Below are positions 36,299 to 43,799 of a stretch of DNA of 43,799 bases, one piece after another. Position numbers and translations under genes: made by a program. This DNA comes from Candidatus Gottesmanbacteria bacterium GW2011_GWC1_43_10 (GTDB lineage Bacteria > Patescibacteriota > Microgenomatia > UBA10105), in NCBI GenBank assembly GCA_000995415.1, contig LCEX01000011.1, positions 1 through 43,799 on the forward strand. The letters run 5' to 3'. Within the stretch, counting starts at the first letter, position 1. Each line of letters begins with the position of its first letter. The notes beneath the pieces were generated by a model. It did no database searches, was not told where the DNA came from, and was given only the letters and a program-made list of their open reading frames with translations.

Positions 36299-38665
36299 TT
36301 ACAGTCTCGCCCGTTGGGCGATTTCGGCTTCGACCAGTTCCCGCGGCCGGCCGTATTTGAGGCGTGAGAGTTGGATGATGGCTTGGGCGACTTTGGGATT
36401 GGAAGCTTTTAGTTCCGCTTCCACATCCCGCGTCATATCTAGACTAAACGGCGGCACCGGCTCATTTTTGACCACAGTTTTGACATAAGCATTGTACCGT
36501 TCGATATTGATGAGATCCGATTCATTAAATACCGGCTGGAATTCGTGCTGTAAATAGTTGGCATCGGTGACGCCGACGCGGAAAGTGACCAACGTCCCCA
36601 CGTTGCCAAAAATGGCATTTTTGACTTCCTCCTCCATCTGGCCGATGAACTGGTTGGCTACCGTCAGATTAAGACGGTATTTTCTGGCTTCGGATAAAAT
36701 TTGGGCAAAGTCAGGGGTGGCAAAATTTTGAAACTCATCCACATACATGAAAAAGTCGCGCCGTTTGTCCTCCGGCGTATCCTGCCGGCTCATGGCAGCG
36801 ATCAAAATCTTGGGGACTAGAATCAACCCCAGGAAATTGCTATTTTCCTCGCCAATTTTACCTTTGGCCAAATTAATTAAAAGAATTTTCCCTTCATCCA
36901 TGACTTTTCTGAAATCAAAAGAAGATTTACTTTGACCGATGATGTTACGCATCAATTTGTTGGTCACGAAACGACCAAATTTGGAAACGATATAGTCCAA
37001 AACTTCAGACTTGTGGAAATCAGCTGTTTGAGCAATCTGGTCAGTCCAGTAACGGCGGATGATCGGATCCTGGACTTTGGGCAAGAGTTGCTGCACAAAT
37101 GAAGAATCGGTAAGCACCCGGACGATCTCGACAAAAGTATTTCCCGGTTCAGCCATCACCGTAAGCATCGCGTTGCGGACAGCATGCTCAAATCTGGGAC
37201 CGATGATACCAGTTTTCATCGGGTCGTATAGTTTGTACATGAGTCCGACGATCGAGGTAGCCACAAAGTGCTTCTGTTCTTCAGTTTTGGCTTCAAGCAT
37301 GTTGAGTCCCATTGGCCGTTCCGAATCTGAAGGGTCAAAATAAATCACATCCTCGGCCCGTTCGGGAGGAATCAGTGGCAAGAGTTTTTCGATAGTATCG
37401 TGAGGATCGATAAAACACACGCCCTCCCCCGCCTTGATATCTTGTAAAATCAGCGACTTCAGAAGTTCGGATTTGCCAACACCGGTTTTCCCAATCGTAT
37501 AAATATGCCGCCTCCGGTCATCGCGGCTGATATATACCGGCCGGGTTTGTCCCCGATAGCGAGAGTTACCTAAAAATAAACCGCTACTTGGCAGGAGAGC
37601 CGAGGCTGGGGCACGCTTAGCATTTTGCCAGTGGACATTGTGCGTCTCAACCGACTTATTGGGAAAATGAAAGACGGTCGCGAGCTCTTCGCTACTCAAA
37701 ATCGAAGTTTGCTTAAACCGCGGCAGCTCCAAGACCGGAAAGTAGCGGTAAATAAAATCGATCATAAACAAGCGCTTGAGGAGATATTTGGTTTTGGTAA
37801 AGTTGTTTTGGTCGGAGTTAAATTGGGAAAAAGCTCCCAGCAAATTATCAAGATGCATCTTGGCTGACTCTTTGGTTTGCGATGAAACCACCATCCGGAT
37901 AACTGTACGAAATCCCGGACGGCTGCATTTATTGCTGATTGACTCTAAGGTTTTGGGGTCGTAAGCGAACTTGGCCTTTTCCGGATCAGCTTCTTGCTTT
38001 TTGATATGAGAAACGAAACTTTGGCCCGATTTTTTCCATTTGCCGCCGGCTGGCGAAACTATCACTTGGACCGCTGCGCCCTCCCCCGGCTGCATTTTGG
38101 CTAGAACTGAAGTAATTGAAGATAATGGATCTGTCGGCAATTCCCGGAAAATCCGGATAGGAAAATAGTCTAGACTCTTTAACCGTACCGACGCAAAAGC
38201 CACTTGACCCTTTTCGGAAAAAATATTGTATTCATCGACTGTAATTATGTCAGCCCCGGGATAAGCTCCATAAATCAACTTCTCGACTAAATCGCGTAAT
38301 GAGCTGGGGGTCGAGACATAAAATGTGATATCTCCTGGGGTAGCCACGATCTCAAAACTGATATGCGGCTGCGGTTTGAGAAAACTGAACCAACCACTAG
38401 AATAAAGCGAAGCCAAAGAAGCAAACATCTGTTCTGCTGCATCAATTTTGACTTCATTATCCCGCGGCACCAAGACTTGCAAAAGGACGTATTCCAAAGA
38501 CCTTTCTTCCCGATCTTTGTACTTATACCAAAGTAGGATCAAAAAAAACACTCCGGCCAGTCCGGCCACAGCCAGGACCAGTACGATCGCGCTGATAGTA
38601 AACACCTGGACGCGATAAATTAAATCAGCTATGAGTTCAGTTCCTGGCATAGAAAAATAATTCAA
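36299..38665 (-). CDS. TraG/VirD4/HerA-like type IV ATPase
   Basis: IYTIGKTGVGKSELLKSLILQDI Walker A, MYVDEFQNFATPDFAQILSEARKYRLNLTVANQF. Confidence 0.88.
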   Translation of the reverse strand: MNYFSMPGTELIADLIYRVQVFTISAIVLVLAVAGLAGVFFLILLWYKYKDREERSLEYVLLQVLVPRDNEVKIDAAEQMFASLASLYSSGWFSFLKPQPHISFEIVATPGDITFYVSTPSSLRDLVEKLIYGAYPGADIITVDEYNIFSEKGQVAFASVRLKSLDYFPIRIFRELPTDPLSSITSVLAKMQPGEGAAVQVIVSPAGGKWKKSGQSFVSHIKKQEADPEKAKFAYDPKTLESISNKCSRPGFRTVIRMVVSSQTKESAKMHLDNLLGAFSQFNSDQNNFTKTKYLLKRLFMIDFIYRYFPVLELPRFKQTSILSSEELATVFHFPNKSVETHNVHWQNAKRAPASALLPSSGLFLGNSRYRGQTRPVYISRDDRRRHIYTIGKTGVGKSELLKSLILQDIKAGEGVCFIDPHDTIEKLLPLIPPERAEDVIYFDPSDSERPMGLNMLEAKTEEQKHFVATSIVGLMYKLYDPMKTGIIGPRFEHAVRNAMLTVMAEPGNTFVEIVRVLTDSSFVQQLLPKVQDPIIRRYWTDQIAQTADFHKSEVLDYIVSKFGRFVTNKLMRNIIGQSKSSFDFRKVMDEGKILLINLAKGKIGEENSNFLGLILVPKILIAAMSRQDTPEDKRRDFFMYVDEFQNFATPDFAQILSEARKYRLNLTVANQFIGQMEEEVKNAIFGNVGTLVTFRVGVTDANYLQHEFQPVFNESDLINIERYNAYVKTVVKNEPVPPFSLDMTRDVEAELKASNPKVAQAIIQLSRLKYGRPRELVEAEIAQRARL

Positions 38666-38772
38666 AATGTAAAGATCAAAATGGAAAATGACAATGCAAA
38701 AATTTAAAAATTAGTTTCTCATTTTTTTACATTTTTAACTGTCATTTTGATTTTTGCACTTTGCATTTTACA

Positions 38773-39243
38773 TTAATAACTTTGTCTGATTACCTTACCT
38801 CCAATGATTTTAATATGCAGATGCGCCTGTTTTAAACGCCTGATACACCACTCGGCCAACCATTTTAAACTGGTCATGATTTGTGCATGCAGACCGGTCA
38901 ATATCTGATCATCAGTCAGGGGTAGTTGCACCGTGGTGGCGGTGGTCACCGGTTGCGCCATCCCCAAGGCTTGCACTCCCATTTGTTGTAAGTCAGGTGG
39001 CAAATGGATCGTTTCGCTTGTCTTGGTTACTCCTGCCTGTACTAATTCCGGCGACACTTCAATATCAGTTACCACTTCTTCGATCCGCCCGGTCTCAGCT
39101 GTCTGCACTGGCTCCTGCTCTTTTGGTAGTCCACTTGCCATCTGCACCACCGGCTGATTTAACCCATGATTTTGGGGTTGATTATTTCCAACAGATGAAA
39201 TACCTAGTTGTGGATCAGGCAGATTAGGCATTGCTACTATCAT
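38773..39243 (-). CDS. Hypothetical protein
   Basis: ORF in operon-like arrangement. Confidence 0.6.
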   Translation of the reverse strand: MIVAMPNLPDPQLGISSVGNNQPQNHGLNQPVVQMASGLPKEQEPVQTAETGRIEEVVTDIEVSPELVQAGVTKTSETIHLPPDLQQMGVQALGMAQPVTTATTVQLPLTDDQILTGLHAQIMTSLKWLAEWCIRRLKQAHLHIKIIGGKVIRQSY

Positions 39244-39258
39244 ATCACAAGCCTTGTC

Positions 39259-41163
39259 TTAAGCTAAGATCACACTTCCGCAAGGAGCGCTCAACGAGCG
39301 TTGCCAGATTAGCCGACTTTTACGTTTTGGCCGGATTGGTGTTTGTCCAGTAACGATCCGGTTGGGTCGCTCAAATTGAAACTTGCGATGTAAACGTAAA
39401 TACAACCACCAAAAAATCCACCAATCTAAACTCGCGATTTTGGTTTTCCGCATGGGTTCAATCTGTAGTTTAAATTCGCCTAACCGCGTTTGGGACTCGC
39501 TCCTTGCTTGACCCCAAAAGAACTCTTGCCAATTGCTAGTCAGTCGCTGCCAAATTTGGATAAGTCCTTTTCTGAATCTTCCAACGAACCAGCTTTCAGA
39601 TTCTCTGGAGCTGCCTTGTTGTTTGAGCCATGACAATTGCCAGTTCGGACGTACTTCCCTTTCGGGCCTGACCTTTTTTCTTAATTCTTTCCGAAAATTT
39701 ATGCCTTGGTTTTTATCGGTAAACTTCTTGTACAAATACGCTAGCTTAATTTGAAATTGTTTTAAGAAATTTGTTTTTGTTTCTTGGCGTTTGAGCATAG
39801 ATTCGGGTTTAGTGGCGACTTTGATACGAACTATCTCAGTTCTGTGCAAAAAATAGGTAAATAAAGCTTGCAGTTTTTCCCGGCTGATGTGTAAAAACCC
39901 GGCGATTTTTTCGCGCCCGCGACTGATAGTTGATTTTAGAGGTTGAACTATTGTCTCAATCTTTGCTGGTATGCGTTTACTTAATTCTTTTGGCTGCATT
40001 TTTACCCAAGTAAAGATTTGCCTGACTTGCGTTTTTTTCTGCGTGAATATCTCTACTAACTGTTTTATGTAAGCTCGCCTCTTAGTTTCTGTTTTACTTC
40101 CAATAGTGGATTTAGCTACCGCAGGTTCAGTTCTCTTTATTGATGCAGGTTGGATCAAAAAAACTTGTTTAATTTTCACTTGCAGTTTTTCCCGCCAACT
40201 TAAGTTGGTTGGTTGGGAAAACCTGGCCTCAAGTTGTTTTTGCTGCCGGGTACGTTTGATTTTTTCCGTCATCCAGGCGCTTCCCGCCACCACCAGAGTT
40301 TGCCATAAATTGGGTTTGGACGGTGAAAACAGGGCTTTTTCGGCTACTGGCAACCGGAGTTTTATTTCTTTTCTTGGTTTTGACTCTGCTGATTTTACCA
40401 ATCTTAAATCACGGATAGCTGGAATTTTGTCTGATCCTTGATAGATCAACCGATTCGTGAAATTTACGTCAACAATTTTCTTTTGCCGCACATAATCTCG
40501 GCTTCTGTCCAAAAATCCGCCTTCCGTATTTAGATAAGCACCTTGAGTCTTCACTAACAACAATCCTTCACTGTCAGCTGCGTGATATTTATCGCTACCT
40601 GTATTCTTGCGTAAAACATCGCTGATTTCTTTTCTCGACAAGTCCCGGCCGGCGGCAGCTGCAATATCAAAACTCCGCATCACTACAATTCCATCACTTT
40701 TTACCTGCCAATCTTGCAGATACCGAAATGCACCGTCCTTACCGGCAGCCGTCACCAAATGCTTACTGCCTGCAAGGATCGCTTGTTCCAGTTTTTCTAA
40801 ACGGGCTAGTTCTGCCTCATCAGGGGCAACACCCAAACTTGGACCTAAACTGCGCACCCGCTCGACAAAAACTTCATGAAACATCCTACCATCGAGACTA
40901 CCTCCATCAGCTATTTGTAAACCCTTTTCGGTGATCCGATACCGTGTCTGGAAAGTCGACGTCCGTGATTTTTCTTTGATATGGGAGCGTACATCCTCAC
41001 CGATAGCTCGTCTCGCGATTTTTCGGAGTTCACCCCAACTCACGGTCGCAAGTGAAGTCTCGCTTTGGTTGACTTCTTCAAGTATTCGGTTCCGCGAAAC
41101 AGAGTTGTTCCAGCTATGTCCGCCGCCTCCACCCATATCTCCGATGCCTGGTATGACTTCCAT
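39259..41163 (-). CDS. Large hypothetical basic protein
   Basis: ATG at 41163 (MEVIPGIGDMGGGGGHSWNNS) directly after leader terminator. Confidence 0.7.
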   Translation of the reverse strand: MEVIPGIGDMGGGGGHSWNNSVSRNRILEEVNQSETSLATVSWGELRKIARRAIGEDVRSHIKEKSRTSTFQTRYRITEKGLQIADGGSLDGRMFHEVFVERVRSLGPSLGVAPDEAELARLEKLEQAILAGSKHLVTAAGKDGAFRYLQDWQVKSDGIVVMRSFDIAAAAGRDLSRKEISDVLRKNTGSDKYHAADSEGLLLVKTQGAYLNTEGGFLDRSRDYVRQKKIVDVNFTNRLIYQGSDKIPAIRDLRLVKSAESKPRKEIKLRLPVAEKALFSPSKPNLWQTLVVAGSAWMTEKIKRTRQQKQLEARFSQPTNLSWREKLQVKIKQVFLIQPASIKRTEPAVAKSTIGSKTETKRRAYIKQLVEIFTQKKTQVRQIFTWVKMQPKELSKRIPAKIETIVQPLKSTISRGREKIAGFLHISREKLQALFTYFLHRTEIVRIKVATKPESMLKRQETKTNFLKQFQIKLAYLYKKFTDKNQGINFRKELRKKVRPEREVRPNWQLSWLKQQGSSRESESWFVGRFRKGLIQIWQRLTSNWQEFFWGQARSESQTRLGEFKLQIEPMRKTKIASLDWWIFWWLYLRLHRKFQFERPNRIVTGQTPIRPKRKSRLIWQRSLSAPCGSVILA

Positions 41164-41191
41164 AAAAAAAACCTCCCGGGTCCCGAGAGGC
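41164..41191 (-). terminator. Rho-independent terminator abutting start codon
   Basis: GCCTCTCGGGACCCGGGAGGTTTTTTTT-ATG. Confidence 0.8.
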
Positions 41192-41289
41192 GAAGTTGGT
41201 TGGCAGTTGATAGTAAGTAGTTCGCAATTCAAATAGCAACCGCCCACTGCAAACTATCTACTGCAAACTAAGTTTTCCTGCTCGGGATA

Positions 41290-41500
41290 TATAATAAAAG
41301 CGAGTTCCTGACTCCCGCCATTTCGACGGATCACAGTTGCGGCACAGTCCTCGATTCGCACGAGGTTCCTCAACTTTTACTCAACAATGTTAATGAGTGC
41401 GAGCGTGTGGAAATTTTTGCAGCTCGCATCCGAGGAGGGACGATGCCTTAATGATCAACTAGAGCAACATCCCGATCGAGTTGCGGAGCAAGAAAATTTC
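41290..41500 (-). promoter_or_regulatory. Cobalamin riboswitch
   Basis: Minus strand GAGGAACCTCGTGCGAATCGAGGACTGTGCCGCAACTGTGATCCGTCGAAATGGCGGGAGTCAGGAACTCGC, including B12-box-like AGTCAGGAACTCGC. Confidence 0.88.
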
Positions 41501-41522
41501 TACTGCGAGCACTAATTTACTA

Positions 41523-42065
41523 TTAGTAGTCTACCCCTTTTTTGGCCAAAATTCCAGCATCATAAGGATGCTTAATTTTTTTCATTTCCGTCACTAAATC
41601 GGCAGCTTCCATAATTTCCGACTTTGCTTCACGACCAGTCAAAACCACAGTCACTTCTTCAGGTTTACTCGCAAGCAGAGCGAGCACTTCCTTGAGTTCA
41701 ACAAGTTTTCCTTCGATTGCTCCATTGATTTCATCGAGAATGACTAATGGCCATTTTTTACTCATAATCTCTTTTTTGGCAAGCTCGAAAGCGTTAATCG
41801 CGCTTGCCTTATGCTCCTCTTTTGACTTTTTATCTCCCATGATGCCGACAAAGCCGCTGCCTGCTGGGATAATGGTTATGTCCTTAATATATTTTTCAAC
41901 TGCTTTGTGTTCCCCGGTTTTCCATAGCTTAATAAATTGGATGACCAATACTTTCCCACCCCACCCAACTGTGCGAAGTGCCATGCCAAGTGCTGCTGTT
42001 GTTTTTCCCTTCCCGTCACCAGTGTAAACAATTATTAATCCTCGGTCTCGCATCGTATTATGCAA
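41523..42065 (-). CDS. cobO: Cob(I)yrinic acid a,c-diamide adenosyltransferase (CobO/BtuR-like)
   Basis: IVYTGDGKGKTTAALGMALRTVGWGGKVLVIQFIK, LDEINGAIEGKL, VVLTGREA. Confidence 0.93.
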   Translation of the reverse strand: MHNTMRDRGLIIVYTGDGKGKTTAALGMALRTVGWGGKVLVIQFIKLWKTGEHKAVEKYIKDITIIPAGSGFVGIMGDKKSKEEHKASAINAFELAKKEIMSKKWPLVILDEINGAIEGKLVELKEVLALLASKPEEVTVVLTGREAKSEIMEAADLVTEMKKIKHPYDAGILAKKGVDY

Positions 42066-42150
42066 GTACCACGGGTATCAAAAGTATCACTGGTATCACC
42101 AGCTTATCTATTCTCGTGATACTTGTGGTACTCGTGCTACTCGTCATACT

Positions 42151-43797
42151 TCAACACTCTGAGTATCCGCAGCCATAGCACTTTTTGCACCCTTCTTCGT
42201 GAGCTAGAAGCGCTTCACCGCATGACGGACACAAATCAAATTCAACCGGCTTGGCAAACAATGGTTGCTGTCCAGCAACTACCGCCGGTACTACCGGCTC
42301 TGTTTCAATTTGAGTTTCAGCATGACCATTTCCCACTACTCCATGACCATTGGTAGAAAGAGTTGCTTGGCCATTGGTTGATTTGATATGTTCACCCAAC
42401 ACTTTGCTTATTGCATCTGGCAACGATCTGACGCGCTTTTCCCCAAAACCCACATGCCGCGACCCGCCAATACCTCCCAGTTGATGTATCACTTGCTTGA
42501 CTCGCTCTTTTTCCGAAAGTGGTGAAGCCATACGTAAGACTAGTGAAATCAATCGCCCTATCCCATCGGCCATTGCTGCCACATCGCTCCCCGCTTTACC
42601 CACTGTCACAAAAACTTCAAATGGATTTTCCCGGCCTTCACCATTACTATTGACTGTCACATAGGCTTTTCCTACCGGAGTTTCAATTTTGTAGGTTGAT
42701 CCATGGACTACCATTGGCCGCGGTTTAATCTCCGGCTGGATAGGCGTCGGTGTCAAAGCCGTATGACCGTTGCCTGCCTGCGCAGGCAGGGTTTGAACAG
42801 TTTCTGCTTTCTTCTCAGTAATCCGCTCCAAGACTCCGGCTCGGGATCCATCCCGCATGTAAGTCACTCCTTTGCAACCTAAATCATAAGCCATCATGTA
42901 GAGTTTTTTTACATCTTCCACTGTATGAGCATTGGGTGCATTAACGGTTTTGGAAATTGAGGCATCGACATATTTTTGGATCACCGCCTGGACTTTGACA
43001 TGATCTTCTGGAGTCAAGTCATTGGCTGAAACAAAATAAGAAGGTCGCTCCTCCGGCTTTGGATTTCGCCCGTTTTTGGCCTTGAAATCGGCAAACCAAG
43101 CATCATACAAAGGATGGCGCAAAATATGCTCCCCCAATCTATCCCGACGAATAAATTCAAATTCATAGACAGGTTCAATTCCTGATGAAGTTCCGGATAA
43201 AAGCGAAGTCGAACCGGTGGGCGCTTGCATCAAAAGCACGCTATTTCTGATGCCCTGCTTTTTGATACCTGCTCTGATGTGCTCTGGTAATTGTTTAATG
43301 AAATATCCCTTTAAATACTTTTCGGCATTAAATTTGGGAAACGGTTTTTTATCACGAGCTGTTTCAACAGAAGCTTCAAATGCAGCGTCGCGAATAATTT
43401 TGTAGATTTTATCGCAAACAACGATGCTCTCTTCTGATCCGTAACGAATACCCATCTTAATCAATGCATCTCCCAAACCCATGGTACCCAAGCCGATCCG
43501 ACGCTCGCCATTTAATTGGGTTTCACGAATGCCTGGAAAAACATAGACATCTTGGTCAATAATGTTATCTTGGAAACGAACGGAGATTTTGGCGATTTTG
43601 GCAAGTAGTTTATAATCCATTTCGCCTTTTTCGTTGACCAAAGCGGCCAGATTGATGGATGATAAATTGCATACTCCCCAAGCCGGAAGGCCTTCTTCAC
43701 CACAATCAAGACTAACATAACCATTGGTAATCCACGTTAAAGTTTCTGGCTCATGAACGTCAAATACATCTTCTTCTTTTCCTGTGTCTTCAACGCG
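42151..43797 (-). CDS. nrdJ: Class II (B12-dependent) ribonucleotide reductase, C-terminal part, open at window edge
   Basis: CGEEGLPAWGVCNLSSINL, GLGTMGLGDALIKMGI, QAPTGSTSLLSGTSSGIEPVYEF, C-terminal zinc-ribbon CPSCGEALLAHEEGCKKCYGCGYSEC. Confidence 0.9.
   Translation of the reverse strand, partial: RVEDTGKEEDVFDVHEPETLTWITNGYVSLDCGEEGLPAWGVCNLSSINLAALVNEKGEMDYKLLAKIAKISVRFQDNIIDQDVYVFPGIRETQLNGERRIGLGTMGLGDALIKMGIRYGSEESIVVCDKIYKIIRDAAFEASVETARDKKPFPKFNAEKYLKGYFIKQLPEHIRAGIKKQGIRNSVLLMQAPTGSTSLLSGTSSGIEPVYEFEFIRRDRLGEHILRHPLYDAWFADFKAKNGRNPKPEERPSYFVSANDLTPEDHVKVQAVIQKYVDASISKTVNAPNAHTVEDVKKLYMMAYDLGCKGVTYMRDGSRAGVLERITEKKAETVQTLPAQAGNGHTALTPTPIQPEIKPRPMVVHGSTYKIETPVGKAYVTVNSNGEGRENPFEVFVTVGKAGSDVAAMADGIGRLISLVLRMASPLSEKERVKQVIHQLGGIGGSRHVGFGEKRVRSLPDAISKVLGEHIKSTNGQATLSTNGHGVVGNGHAETQIETEPVVPAVVAGQQPLFAKPVEFDLCPSCGEALLAHEEGCKKCYGCGYSEC
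43706..43797 (-). other. Putative C-terminal end of an intein in RNR (N-terminal part outside window)
   Basis: RVEDTGKEEDVFDVHEPETLTWITNGYVSLD immediately before CGEEGLPAWGVCNL. Confidence 0.5.
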
Positions 43798-43799
43798 TA

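Noticed and set aside
1-43799. CRISPR array
   Set aside because: No regularly spaced direct repeats of 20-40 bp with unique spacers were seen; the REP-like repeats are palindromic and irregular

Overview
Gene-dense 43.8 kb window that looks like a Candidate Phyla Radiation (Microgenomates-like) chromosome; the lineage is inferred from gene content and repeat style, not tested. Core genes include an ABC transporter, a PolA-type 5'-3' exonuclease, FtsH, TrpRS, RadC, FtsB-like, a Xer-like recombinase, IPP isomerase, a TraG/VirD4/HerA-like ATPase, CobO-type adenosyltransferase and a class II ribonucleotide reductase. The main oddities are: (1) a full-length LAGLIDADG intein in the FtsH Walker A motif, plus what looks like the C-terminal end of a second intein at the window edge in the RNR gene; (2) a possible new small mobile unit: a GIY-YIG gene with a covarying double-hairpin element, bounded by perfect 13-bp inverted repeats, one of which encodes the end of the GIY-YIG protein, with solo end copies spread over 14.8-21.3 kb; (3) a tRNA gene apparently split by a complete second tRNA (anticodon UAU) in its anticodon loop and by a palindrome in its D-loop; (4) a roughly 5.6 kb serine-recombinase element ending inside a degenerate initiator-type tRNA gene, with a strong predicted pseudoknot leader upstream of the recombinase; (5) palindromic repeats inserted in frame in several housekeeping proteins; (6) T-box, cobalamin riboswitch and unidentified attenuator leaders, the cobalamin switch lying in front of a gene with no obvious B12 role; (7) a 162-bp MITE-like palindrome. 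All calls are by eye from sequence; no searches or folding programs were run.
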